Source of the DNA: Miscanthus floridulus | Lineage: Eukaryota > Streptophyta > Magnoliopsida > Poales > Poaceae | Length of the DNA: 64,000 nucleotides | Assembly: GCF_019320115.1 (NCBI RefSeq) | Contig: NC_089588.1 | Span: 121,402,837-121,466,836 of the forward strand | Reading direction: 5' to 3' | In this document: positions 22,870 through 34,277 of the stretch, piece after piece | Layout: each line of letters opens with the position of its first letter | Position numbering within the stretch: position 1 is the first letter of the stretch | Made by a program: the position numbers and the translations under genes | The notes under the pieces: model-generated | What the model was told of the DNA's origin: nothing | The model's input: the letters and a program-made list of their open reading frames with translations, nothing else | The model's database searches: none

Positions 22870-24507
22870 TTAGTCTACTTTGGGATCATTAGCGACCGAA
22901 TCCAAGGACCTTTTCTGCGACTGCGAGGATGTCCTTGATCTTGTTTTGGGCTGAGGTGGAGGAGGAGGATGACGACGAGAATTATGTTTTCCCGGCGCTA
23001 ATGAAGATGGGGGAGGAGGAGGAGGAGTCTCTTTTCTCAGGGTTGATGAAGATGGAGTCGGATGAGGAGGAATAGAAGGAGACCTCTGTCTTCTCAGGGG
23101 TGATGGCTCCGGATGAGGAGGAGAGTGATCTCTGTTGAGAGTTGGTGAGTGATCATCACGGGTGGGCGAAGACTCGCAGTCATCCTCATCATCAGAGGAT
23201 AACTGATGGTCAAGCTTAATGAAGCGCTTGCGCCAGGCCACTTGAGAGCCCTTGTTTTGACCAAGTTTTGGCCTATCTTCCACTACGGGGTACTCAATGG
23301 GTATCTTGTTATACTTCTTATCAAGTATTCTGTCAATGGTGACGCGAGCGTACCCTAGTGGAATTGGGCAGCCAATAATTGTCCCGTCTCCCGTAGGCCT
23401 GGCCTAGCCGAGCGCCACCTTGTCCTTTGTCCATTCTTGATGGATGTACAACCTAACATTGACGAGTTCAGTGATGTCGTCCACCGGATGAGGCACATTC
23501 GCCTCTTCTTCGTCGAGCGGGGTCGATCCGCAGCTGCTGCGACCCCTAAACTGTGGGCTAAAGGCAGTAGGAGTAGGGTTTTGTGGTACTACTGACCCCT
23601 TGGACAGCAAAATTTGCTCGACTCGCACTTCAACGGTCGCCTCAATCTATGCTTCCATTCTGTCTTCTATTTCTTTTAGTCTCCTCAAATACTCTACCTC
23701 CTATTCCGCTCTACCCCTCGAGCGGCTCCGGTAAGTGTTAGATTCTTGGGGGAATGCTAGTTTCCAAGGAACAACACCGGTTCCTCTAGTGCGACCAGGG
23801 TGCTCCTTGGTTTCGAGTGCTTGGGTGAGCACGTCTTTCTCCCTATTAGAAGTGTGAGTCCCTTGCCTCAACTCCTCAGTTACCTAGGAGATCCTCTGGA
23901 TGAGTTCGCTCATGCGTTGATTTGAGGAGCTAAAGCTCCCGTCCTCGGCGTGTAGTACATTTCTCCCCATATAGTATAATACCGATCTAGGCTCCCAATC
24001 GGCGGTCTCAACCTGAACACCTTCCTCAGCAAGGCGATCCATCTTTTGAAGTTCTGCTTCAAATTTTGGCATCTTTTTGGCGTAGCCATGAGAGCCGAGA
24101 TGATGAGGATTCGTCGCTTTCTGCGAATTCTCCTTATTCTTCTTGCTCAGTTCTAAGTACTCCTCGGATAACCTGTATTCCTTGAAATCCTGCCAGATGT
24201 TCTTCTGCTTGCTAAACTGTCCACCATTGAAATTTGGCTCTTTATTTTGGAGGACAAAAATTCTTGTATAATGTCCCCTTGATATTCTTGAAGCATGTCC
24301 CATGATTTCTTTTGCTTTTTTCTTGACTAACTCCCTATCATACTCGGCTGGGAAAGTGAAATACTCTAGGATCTTGACATCCCATATGTAATCCTTCTCG
24401 CTTTCGAGAACCCTCCACCGGTCATCATCTTTCCCAATCCACTTCCTGTACTTAATTGGGATGAAGTCCCTAACAAGTAACTCGAGGATAGTCTTGTATT
24501 TGGTCAA
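22870..24507 (-). pseudogene. Ptta/En/Spm-type transposase-like gene (PF03004-like)
   Basis: The longest frame (23884-24507, 207 residues) has IPIKYRKWIGKDDDRWRVLE, KDYIWDVKILEYFTFPAEYD, AKEIMGHASRISRGHYTRIF, a charged EEYLELSKKNKENSQK stretch and DWEPRSVLYYMGRNVLHAED, matching the plant transposase_24 type found as a second gene in CACTA elements. Separate frames downstream, 23404-23628 (ITELVNVRLYIHQEWTKDKVALG) and 22870-23283 (SQVAWRKRFIKLDHQLSSDDEDDCESS and a Pro/Ser/Arg-rich tail), look like later parts of the same gene but are divided by stops or introns. Its role is probably DNA binding at the subterminal repeats. Whether splicing would restore one frame is unknown. Confidence 0.6.
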
Positions 24508-25147
24508 AGCTATAGGCAGTGAGAGTGGATCCCCGAATTCATCGAACTTAGTAATGTGCCAGTGTGCATTCCTACCAACAGGAATCTTTCACATGCCTCG
24601 CTTGGATCTGGCCTTCCTGCTACCCGAACCCTCTAGCCCCTCGACCGACGGAGGCTCCTGCTAGAGACACCAAGTAAGCTATGACCCTCTCAATTGATTA
24701 GCGTGTGTGGCTACATAGTCACATGATACCAAAGTTACCTGGCCATCTTGGTCATTTTGACCCAGATCGAGTAGGCCGGATAGGGTCCATGGCTGCTAGT
24801 TCTCACCGACCTGATTAACACCGTCACCGTTTGTCGGATCATGCGGCTCTCCCGTCCCAGCGATATCAGCCGCTTCTTGTTGTTGATCTGTTCTTCAGCG
24901 ACGGGGTAACAGGCAACGATGAGTCATGGCTGTGACATGATCATGGTTAGTTTTGGCCGTGGACAACTACTAATAGCATATGTTCATATATATATATATA
25001 ATATGTTTAATGCAAAGTCTAATAATAAGTCCACATACAACAAAGTCAAATAATAGCATATGTTCACCTAGAACAAATTCATTGTTTGATTGACCACATA
25101 CAATAAAGTCCACCTACTGTTCTACGAAACTAAGCCTACATCAACTT

Positions 25148-25486
25148 CTAAATAAGAAAAGCGATGACCATAGCCATAAATAAAAGCATGACATCTTTCC
25201 AAGACCAAGGAGCAATTCTCCTAGTCTTCACATCTCCGGTGGGTGACTTCTCTTTGATCTCCAGTGCTAGCAGATGACCATGGTTTGCATTTATTGGACC
25301 ATAGTAGGACGGTTGCCCATGGTTTGCAAGGTAGGCCGGATGACTATAGTAGTCCCTCAAAGCTTCAGCTTCTGTGTTGTATTTTTGGTGCAAATTACCA
25401 GGGTAGCGATTGACTTGAGCATAGCAATCTTTCTAGGTTTGATAAATCCCAGGCATGTGACCAACATGCACTACATACCATGCCAT
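25148..25486 (-). pseudogene. RNase H1 N-terminal (Caulimo_VI-like) domain with a premature stop
   Basis: From the ATG at 25486 the frame reads MAWYVVHVGHMPGIYQT, stop (TAG at 25435-25433), then KDCYAQVNRYPGNLHQKYNT and AEALRDYY, which matches the RNase H1 N-terminal/viroplasmin-like fold (WYVV.xGxxPGIYxxWxxCxxQVxxxxGNxxxKYxTxxEA). The stop replaces an expected Trp codon (TGG to TAG). The frame then continues to 25148, ending in a hydrophobic stretch (WKDVMLLFMAMVIAFLI). This small hybrid-binding domain occurs in some plant CACTA elements; its job there is not established. Confidence 0.6.
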
Positions 25487-26384
25487 GGTTGCCTATACAT
25501 TTAAGTAAATTAGGCATGTGGTAAGTGGTAATGGTAACTCACTGAACAAGAGTTATTATTAAGTTATATGGCCAAACTAAATCTACTTAATGTTCTTTAT
25601 CCTTGACATGATAAAAAATTACCTCAATAATTGGACTATTTATTATTCGGAGATCAATGTGGTTTAATAATAATACTTGCTGCTGCTGCCGAGCCAATTT
25701 TAAAAGTTGTTTTTAACTTTTTTTTCTAGAACAAACATCTATAGATGCCTTTTTTAAGCATGCTATGCATTCCATCAAAATCAATTAACACTCTACCTAT
25801 AGCGATTATACCTATCACAAATAAGGTATACCTTTGGCAAGAGCAGAAATTCTTATCTAACTCTTACATAAACAGAACACTCCCTACCGTCACAAATAAG
25901 GTGTCCACAGTCATTAACGTGTACCTTTGACTGCTAGTTTCCTTTGCTTGTAATAATTACAAAGTACAGAGATATCATAACATTATGCAACTACTATTCA
26001 AGACAGATATGCTCATATCATTGTCACATATTGAATCTAACTATGTCAAGAGGTGTTGATGATCAGTGTTTAAATACTTAGACTGCACACAGCGCAAAAG
26101 GTCACTTAGCTGTGACTCGAGGGAATAACTTGTTGCGACAACATGCAAATAACACCAATGGTTCTTAAACAGTTTAGGGCCATGATTACTAGGTCCTCAA
26201 CAAATCAGTAGGTAGCATAATCTCTTCAGGGAAAAACTAACTGGTTTATGTAACAACATGTACATACAAGGATAGCTAAACCAAAGAGTAACAACATGTA
26301 ACTCAATCGAATAGGAATCAACTGCTATTGGGAAGACAACAACCGTGGGGCATTTCATCAAACACTTAGTGGGCAGTGAGCCAC

Positions 26385-26735
26385 GCACTCACCGTGGAGG
26401 TGGGAAAGCAGCTGTCCGCGCGCTCCTGAACGCCTCGGTGTTGCTCCGGCATGGGGCGGTGGATGGCGTGGAAAGTGCTCCGGCGTGGGGCGGTGCACGG
26501 GCGTCGTCGTCGAAGAAGAGGAGCGTGGGGCTAGGAACGGCGGCGCTGGGGCGGTGGATGGGTGCTTCGGTGTGGGGCGGTGCACGGGCATTGGCGTCGA
26601 AGAAGAGGAGCGCGGGGCTAGGAATGGAGGCGCGGGGGGCGGTGGACGGGTGCTCCGGCGTGGGGCAGTGCACGGGCGTCGGCATCGAAGAAGAGGAGTG
26701 CGGGGCTAGGAACGGTTGGCGCGGGCGACAGTGAT
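26385..26735. repeat. GC-rich tandem repeat in the CACTA interior, 87-88 bp period
   Basis: About three units are marked by GAAGAAGAGGAG at about 26512, 26599 and 26687, each with GGGGCTAGGAAxGG, GGGCGGTGGAxGGGTGCT and GGTGCACGGGC/AGTGCACGGGC. The GC content contrasts sharply with the AT-rich flanks. Minus-strand frames give Pro/Ala/Ser-rich text without a domain. It is likely acquired or amplified sequence. Confidence 0.75.
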
Positions 26736-27160
26736 GGGGTACATCATTGCCGGTTGTAAGTCTAAACCGACGGTGATGTAGAAATATCACTGCCGGGCTA
26801 TTCTTTAAACCGGTAGTGATTGACGTGTAGCAGTTTTAGCTTAAGTAAGTTATCTTTTTCACTTCTTTCGAATACCTCCTACTAGCCCAATTTTTTGGTT
26901 TAATTTTATAATTTATTAAGCGGTCTAAAGGTTAAAAATAAAAAATAAATAAACCTTGGCACACATCCTATACTAATGCAGCGGTTAAGTCTTTGAACTC
27001 TACAGTCCGAGACCCGAGCTCAAACCCGAGGGCTAGCATAATTTTTTTTAATTTTTTATATATCACTGCCGGTTTTTAAAATAAACCAACAGTGATAACC
27101 AGCATCACTGTCAGTTTCTTCTCATCACTACCGATTTTTTGAAACCGACAGTAATGTTTG
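26736..27160. repeat. Internal copies of the CACTA subterminal repeats
   Basis: Units such as ATCACTGCCGGG, TTTAAACCGGTAGTGATTG, ATCACTGCCGGTTTTTAAA and GAAACCGACAGTAATG occur at 26736-26825 and 27060-27155, in the middle of the 10.5 kb element. Such arrays normally mark element ends, so this points to a composite or nested history. Confidence 0.75.
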
Positions 27161-27212
27161 TATATATTAAAAAAATTATTTTATATACTGAATAAATAGA
27201 AGCATATGTATT

Positions 27213-28130
27213 CCTATGTCGAAATGGCTTGAAATTTTTTTGGCAAGCTTATACACCCAAATTAAGATCCCACACAGGATCTTAGGTTTTTCTAATTATT
27301 TTTTATTTATTATATTTTTTTGTGTGCTGAATGAGACAAAAGAGGGTGAATTTCATCTTGGACCCAACAAATTTTTTTCATCCACCTCCACAAAATTCTT
27401 ATCCCTATGGCACATTAGAGCCTATGTAAAAGTTTGACAGCATTTTGAATCTTTTTGTGAGTAGACTCAGTTCAACCTATAATTAATAGGTATCATCACG
27501 CGGAAATTCAATTAAACCTCAGAAAGTAGCAAACCATCTCTGAAAAATTCCAAACTTGGTGTTTCCTTCACACGTGGCACGTGCAAGCTTGAGAATAATT
27601 TTGAGACCAATACGACATCGGAAATGCCTATGAACCACAGAAACCTTGATAACCTATGTGTATAGTCATGGTTCGATGAAAAGGTAAATGTACCTCTATG
27701 AAGCATGTATCCTCCGCCTATGTCGAAATGGCTTGAATTGTTTTGGCAAGCATGTACACCCAAATGAAGACCCCACACAGGATCTGAGGTTTTTCTGATC
27801 ATTTTTTATTTATTATATTTTTCTCTATGCCAAATGAGACAAAAGAGGGTGAATTTCATCTTGGACCCAACAGATTTTTTCATCCACCTCCACAAAATTC
27901 TTATCCCTAGGGCACATTAGAGCATGTGTAAAGGTTTGGCACCATTCCAGATCTTTTCGTGGATAGACTCAGTTCAACCTATAATTAATAGGTGTCATCA
28001 CGCGGAAATTCAATTAAACCTCATAAAGTAGCAAACAATCTTCGAAAAATCCCAAACTTGGTGTTTCCTTCACACGTGGCACATGCAAGCCTGAGAATAA
28101 TTTTGAGACCAATACGACGCCGGAATGTAT
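27213..28130. repeat. Direct duplication, 504 bp spacing, inside the CACTA
   Basis: The block beginning CCTATGTCGAAATGGCTTGA at 27213 recurs at 27717 and stays similar for about 410 bases (shared GAGACAAAAGAGGGTGAATT, TCCACCTCCACAAAATTCTT, CACGCGGAAATTCAATTAAA). Small indels separate the copies. No coding content is supported. Confidence 0.85.
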
Positions 28131-28255
28131 ATTTTTAGTTGCCCAACAAATATTACACGAAGTACCTACATGACAATAACTAAACACACAAAGCCGTACA
28201 TATTAAAATTAGAACCCAATTAAACTACGATCTTGAAAACCTAGCTAAATAAACA

Positions 28256-30249
28256 TTAATTACTATCGGAATCACTATCGGGATCGCGGGCCACGCACAC
28301 TAGCCTCTTTGGGTTCGCACAGTAGCCCGTCGAGACTTTGAGTTCACTGAAGAAAGAAATAAGCACATGCTTTTCTTCCTTCTTCAATGTCCATGACGCA
28401 ACTAAAAGTTCAAACTGGCCATTCTCTAGCTCCACGGGATGTAGCTCCTTCCTGATTCCCAAGTGTTGCATGTCCAGGCATGTGGCCAGTGAATCCTTCG
28501 ATGTCCCTCCGGTGTCCATCAAGGTGTTAAGAGTGTTAGCACACACGTTTTTAGTGATGTGCATGGGATCAAGATAGTGGCGTACACTCAGAAATGGCCA
28601 GTAAGGTAGTTTCCAGAAAACTGATTTTTTCTTCCAAACACTCCCATCACGCGCTGCTAGTGCATTATCCCCCTTCCCAAGGATAACCTCCAGTTTGCTG
28701 AGTTCTCGAAGTATCGCAGGCTCGTCTTGATATTTTGGAGCTAAGCGTTTCTCAATAGTGCCATTGAAATCTTTTCTATTCCTGTGGTAAGGGTGATCCT
28801 TAGGTAGGAACCTACGGTGTCTCATATAAACTATCTTTGAGTTATTTGGTAGATTTACCGCATCGGTGTCGTCCAAGCACTCGACACATCCAGTATAGCC
28901 TTTTGTCTTCTCTCCGGACAACGAACCTCGACCTAGCAGGTCGGTGATTCTAGCGATAAGTATTCCCTTGATCGTGATATGTTCCTTTTTGTACTTGTCC
29001 CAAACATCTGGCACACCCTTTTCAAACATCTCTACTAGTTCATCAATCACTGGTTCCAGAAACACATCGATGCCATTCCCAGGTTGTCTTGGCCCTTAGA
29101 TCAGTAGTGGCATCTGGATGTATGACCGCTTCATACAGACCCAAGGTGGAAGGTTGTATATACAGTGCATCACTAGCTAGGTGTTATGATTGCTTCTAAC
29201 CAGGTCGAAAGGATTCATCCCATCTGTGCTCAAAGCAAACCAAAGGTGCATTACCTCTCCACCAATGACCTTATAGAACATAGTATTGATAGTCCTCTAG
29301 TCATGCCCATTGGCGGGGTGCCTCATCATTGTATCTTTCTTATGCTCTTCGCCATGCCAGCGCAACAGCTTAGCTGACTTTGCACATGCAAACAGCCTAT
29401 GCACCCGGAGAGCTATAGGGGAATACCAAATGACCTTTACGGGACCTCCTCTGGTCTTGGTACCCTCATCTGACGGTCCTTCCTTATACCATGGAGCTTC
29501 ACACTTAGGGCACTTGTCCAAGTCTTTGTATTTTTCTCCACGGTATAATATACAATCATTGGAACACGCGTGGATTTTTTCAACCACGAGGCTGATGGGG
29601 CAGATCATTTGCTTGGCCAGGTATGTCTTTTATGGCAACTCATTTTTTCTAGGAGCATTCTTTCTTATTATACCTAAAAACTGATCGAAGCCTTTATCGC
29701 TCAATCTGTTTGTCGATTTGAACTCTAACAGCATGATGTCGGCTTCCAGTTTGCTCATTGGACAATTCCTATACAATGGTGTTTTGCCATCTTGTCTCAT
29801 TTTCTCTAGCTTTCTCAGCTGTCTTTCACTAAGACATCCGGTCTCTACATTACGTAGCAGCTGAGAAATGCCATCGTTATCCTCGGTGTCATCAGCTAGC
29901 ATGTTCCTAAACATATTATTAACTATGGCCATAGGTTCCATGTTGACATCGGGTTTCTCGTCAGCATCATGGATGGCTACGTCAGGCACGTCCACATCAT
30001 CATCGTTTCCCTGTAGAACATTCACACCAACCTCGTCATGCATAGTCCATATCGTATAGTTTGACATATTATCAATTGCGATCGTATAGACTCAAATTGA
30101 CGAAAGTTCCTATGATTCTTGCAATCTTTGTATGGGCAGAAGACAGAGTTCCCATTCCAAGCATGGGCTTTGGCATCGGTGATAAACTAGCTGACGCCAT
30201 GCACATATCGCTTGTCCGTTCGGGACAGATGCATCCACTCTCGATCCAT
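28256..30249 (-). pseudogene. CACTA tnp2 transposase, interrupted and C-terminally truncated
   Basis: From MDREWMHLSRTDKRYVHGVS (30249) the minus strand shows the transposase-associated N-terminal domain (CPYKDCKNHRNFR), an acidic linker and LRKLEKMRQDGKTPLYRNC (29630-30067). A Cys-rich block CSNDCILYRGEKYKDLDKCP follows (about 29560-29500), then the transposase_21 core: ALSTDGMNPF, YNLPPWVCMK, PGNGIDVFLEP, FWKLPYWPFLSVRHYLDPMH. Two in-frame stops break the core, TAG at 29179-29177 and TAA at 29098-29096. The protein ends in DPDSDSDSN soon after the KRLV motif, so the usual DUF4218/DUF4216-type tail is missing. It can no longer encode a full cut-and-paste transposase. Confidence 0.85.
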
Positions 30250-30889
30250 CTCTGCACAAAAAAAAACTGAGACAGTAATTACAAAGAATTAATAAGAAAT
30301 CAAGCTTCATGAACAACAATTGTAGCTCGAAAGTACCATTTTTGAAAAACATTATTGTACACTAATTATTGAAAAATTGAAATTGGTAGCCCCGGCCCTG
30401 TAAATTAAAAATCGTAGTAAAAATAATTATTGCACAATATTGAAGAACAACTATTCTACTCTACTTCTAAGAACTAATTATAGCATCACATACTAACAAT
30501 GATGATCTTGACCACCATGGAATAATTAGCTAGGAATTTAAATGTGTTCATAGACACCAACCTTTTGGATGACGGATTCACCATAATTTGGGCCTTGCAC
30601 AAATGTCCAATTGGAAAAGTGCTCTCTAGAATGGAGAAAGAACTAAAATGAGAATCAAGCAATGTAGCCATCAAAACGAAGCTAATTAAGCAACAAAATC
30701 AAAGGAGTGGATGTTTGTTACTAACCTTAAAGCAAAAAGATCAAGCCATTCTTCAAAATCCAAGCACTAGCTTCATGGTGAAGAGTAGCCGCAACAATGG
30801 AGGGAAGGGTCCAAACGCGCGCCTCTGTTCTCGGGATGGAAGAAAGGAGGAAGGAGAGGACGGCTGTAGCCTTTTTGTGTTGTAGGCTT

Positions 30890-31140
30890 ATCACCGTCGG
30901 TTCTTGGCTAGAACCGATAGTGATAGTGCTCAATCACTGTCAGCTCTTGGCTTAAACCGACAGTGATGAGTGCCCACCATAACACTGCCGGTTCAAGCCA
31001 AAAACCGGCAGTGATGTGGTCCTTCACTGCCGGTTTTAGCCCAGCACCAATCATTTTTTTCATTTTCAAGCTCATAACCGCCAGTGAAGTTACATCACTG
31101 CCGGTTCTCACAAATCCGGCAGTGATGAGGTCGGCAGTGA
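30890..31140. repeat. Right subterminal repeat array of the large CACTA
   Basis: Alternating CACTGCCGGTT and AACCGACAGTGATG/AACCGGCAGTGATG units occur, including near-perfect fold-back pairs (for example around 30975-31030). They mirror the left array at 20690-21125. Confidence 0.85.
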
Positions 31141-31163
31141 TGTGCAAATCTGGCGTAGTGAAA

Positions 31164-32080
31164 AGGAGTGGTTATAGATCAAAAGCAAAAATAGGCTTTT
31201 GCTAATAAGTCTATTTTTGGTTATTTGTGACACATGTGTCCAAGTAGCCATTTTCCCCAATTATGTGTGGCACTGCAACCTTGGATTAGTGTTCGGGCAG
31301 AAAAGCAGGTGAGAATCTTTTCTTTAGTACCATCAGCTATTCATTTCTTCAATTCCCGCATAAGAGGAGCCAAATCTATATCTCTTATAAAGTTAATCCC
31401 CACTGCAAGTCTATCACAACATGCAAGCCATCCACATCATCCTTCACTAAGTATCCACATCACCTCTTATAATTGCAAGCTATCACATCATCTTTACTTA
31501 ATTTCATTCGAAATTCCTTACAATCCGACAGCAATGCGCCATATCATTTTTACTTAATTTCATTCCAAATTCTTTACAATCCCCACAGCAACACGCGGGA
31601 TATCTTCTACTAGAACACCAATTTTTCATCCTTATATGGTCTCTTAATTCAAACACAAGTTTGACTTCTGTTTTTTTTCAAGAAAAAAAGTACTACTCAT
31701 CGAATTTCGTCCCCCTTTTTTGTGTTAACATAACACGGTATATTATCACTAGTACATGAAGCATAATAGAGGTGGGCGCTGTTAATGGCCCACTTACAAA
31801 GGTCATGTCCGCCTAAATCGAATAATAAAGACAAAATTAAAAAATGAATGTCTTTTAGGATTCAAACCAATTACCTTCAACACAAACAATATTTTCCTAC
31901 CAATGCACTACACAATCATTTATGAGTATACATAGGACACTATCCTTTGGGGTCAGGTGGGGAGCCCTCCATTCTTGGTTCTCCTACTCGTGCATACATG
32001 GCCAAACTGGTCTGATTGTCTGCACTGAGCTACCTTCTATGATTGAGTAATATTGCACAAGCCAAAATGCTTGGTGTTTA
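31164..32080. other. Intergenic flank right of the large CACTA
   Basis: No gene is supported. A short tandem duplication of about 57 bases (TTTACTTAATTTCATTC with TTACAATCC) lies at about 31490-31600. Confidence 0.55.
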
Positions 32081-32293
32081 TGGCCTGTTTGGATCTATTA
32101 GTTGTTAATAGTTATCTAGCTAATAGGCCACAACGAATATTAGTTGCTATTAGCTAGTTTGGTCCCAACTAGTGAAATAGTTGTTACTTGACTACTCAGC
32201 TAACAATTAGCAAAACTATTAGCAAGATCTATTTCGATCCAAGAAGATAATTATTATCAGCTAACTATTATCTTCTTGAATCCAAACAGGACC
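32081..32293. mobile_element. Tourist-like MITE (TSD TTA)
   Basis: The ends TGGCCTGTTTGGAT and ATCCAAACAGGACC are inverted repeats with two mismatches, bordered by TTA at 32078-32080 and 32294-32296. The 213 bp interior is rich in GCTAATAG/CTATTAGC motifs that can fold. Confidence 0.75.
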
Positions 32294-32839
32294 TTACAGA
32301 GGGAGAACACAGAAAACGACCTTTATCGTCTTCAGAACAATTTATAAGACGTAGTTTGGCAATGACGCGTAAGAAAAAAAATGTTGTGGTTAGAGTTAGC
32401 TGACTTGTCCTATTAGAGATGTCCTAATATACGACAATCCGGAACTTGGCTGTGTGCAATCGCAGATACAGAAATTGTTCGCTTTTCAAAGAAAAACTAA
32501 TTTTCATCGGTGTAAAATAAACTAAACCACTCGACGCAAGCTGGCTGCAAGTTTAGTTCATTGATACTCCCTTCATTGTTTCAAATTGTGAATCAATCTT
32601 GCTTTTTTAGATATATGGTTTTTGTTAATACATCTGGTACTGTGAACTCACGGGGATGGAGATGCTCATGTCCATCAAGCCTGTCAGCAGACGATGTGCT
32701 AGGGATCGCTTGGACAAATGAACGACGAGTTACCGTTGCAAGTTGCAACACAAGTTCGTCCTGAGTTGCACAAGTTGGATGGCGCTGTGGACTCACGAAG
32801 CCCTGGAATTTTGTCCGGAGATGCACCATCTGCCTCTGA

Positions 32840-32930
32840 TTGTCTGCACTGAGATGGCCCGTGAGCGGTGTGGAATTATTGTTACCAAGATGGCCCATGA
32901 TCGGTGTGGAATTATTGTTACCAGCAGGTG
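32840..32930. repeat. Short tandem repeat, about 39 bp, two copies
   Basis: GATGGCCCxTGAxCGGTGTG followed by GAATTATTGTTACCA occurs twice in a row. Its origin is unknown and it is not clearly coding. Confidence 0.7.
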
Positions 32931-32963
32931 GGGCTAATTGACGCTTTAACTATGTATTTTTTA

Positions 32964-33401
32964 GAGCGTCTCCCAGAGTTCCCAAGAATTTCTTCTCAAA
33001 ACCATTGAGTTTTCCAACTCGCCAAAAAGTATTCAGAGAAATAAATAAGACCATATTCAACAGTTTTCTATAATTCACTCCTAAAATATAGAAGACAATT
33101 TTATATCAGCAATCATATACTATTTTTAAATTATCCTAACCATTTTTATATATTCATTCTATCCTGTATATTTGCATTAGGAATCATTTCCTACTCTTTA
33201 TTCTTTTGCACGCCCTTTCACTTTAGATTGGCAGACGGATACGCACGTCTTCTCAACGCGCGGATATATCCGCGCTTTCGATGATTTTTTCCAATTGCCA
33301 AAAGCTTGGGTGGTGGGATTAGGAATTCTTAGAGATGGGTTTTTTCTGTTCTTGCCAAAAATCCTAGATTGGGAAGCTTTTGGAGACTCTTGGAGATGCT
33401 C
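32964..33401. mobile_element. Harbinger-like non-autonomous element (imperfect TSD)
   Basis: The ends GAGCGTCTCCCAGAGTTCCC and GACTCTTGGAGATGCTC are inverted repeats resembling those of 19521-20258. TTA lies left of it but TAG right of it, so the duplication is imperfect or reduced to TA. The interior (438 bp) is AT-rich and non-coding. Confidence 0.55.
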
Positions 33402-34277
33402 TAGCTACGGAGTAGATTACTTACATGTTGAAATTCCTGAGCCACCACATTAATAGTATTCGATTGAGCGATCCTATAATTAAATGGTTTTATATACAGA
33501 GGAAAAACATCAAATCCTTCATAACTCTTGGAGCTAGAGCTATTAGGCTAAACCTTTATATGAGAAATGTGAAAGAAATAGAAGGTATAGATGCTAAAGA
33601 AACAAAAAGAAGTGTGCGATGTTCACACAAATGTAAATAAAAATTTAAAACAAGTATAGACTAACACGTCCTACGGTTTTTAGCTGTGGTTTTGTGATGC
33701 TTGCATAGTCGCATCAGGCCGTTGCAACGCTATGACGAAGAGGTAACCTTCCCTTCTTGAGTGTAAAGTATCTGTATAAATTATATATGCTTTCCTATCT
33801 AAAGTAAACAAATTTTAATGAGTAGCCAATAGCCTATCCCAAAGCAGAGCAGCGCTATATAATGTAGTCCGATCCTTATAGCAATACCAGGAACAAAATA
33901 GATAGCGGCAGCGGTTTGGGTGTACCACACCAAGAACAAATATTTAACAAGATTAGGCTAAAGCCACATACATGGATGATGTTACAAACAGCGGCGACGC
34001 TATACAAGTTTCTAGCAGCCAAGTATGTATATGGCGGTTTTGGTATATGGTATGACTCGTCTAGATAAGAAATTGACCCAACTTGTACTTTTTAATTCTA
34101 GGAAGCCAGATTATAGCTTGTTATTAGTATTTGAAAATGCCAAACTTTTTTGGGTTTGATCAACAAATGGTATGCATGTTCAGTGCCTAAAATCTGTATA
34201 TCTATATATATATTTGCATTTCACATATATATATATATATATTAATATGATATTGATTTGGTAACAGATAATCATAT
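33402..34277. other. Intergenic DNA with no supported gene
   Basis: Short open frames only. A (TA)n stretch lies at about 34200-34240, just before the Mutator-like element. Confidence 0.55.

Larger units (their letters stand above)
20656..31160 (-). mobile_element. Large CACTA (En/Spm) transposon, 10.5 kb, TSD AAA
   Basis: The left end is CACTACCCCAGATCAGG and the right end, read on the minus strand, is CACTACGCCAGATTTGC; about 24 of the first 28 bases match. AAA flanks both ends (20653-20655 and 31161-31163). Both ends carry arrays of ATCACTGCCGGTT and AACCGGCAGTGAT units (20690-21125 and 30890-31140). Its genes run on the minus strand: tnp2 remnant (28256-30249), RNase H1 N-terminal domain (25148-25486), PF03004-like transposase (22870-24507) and Ulp1-like protease remnant (21560-22190). 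Stop codons and missing parts show it is no longer autonomous, although its ends could still be mobilised in trans. Confidence 0.9.

Noticed and set aside
26345..26790. 129-133 codon frames in the GC-rich repeat
   Set aside because: They arise from a tandem 87-88 bp repeat and show no domain or start context.
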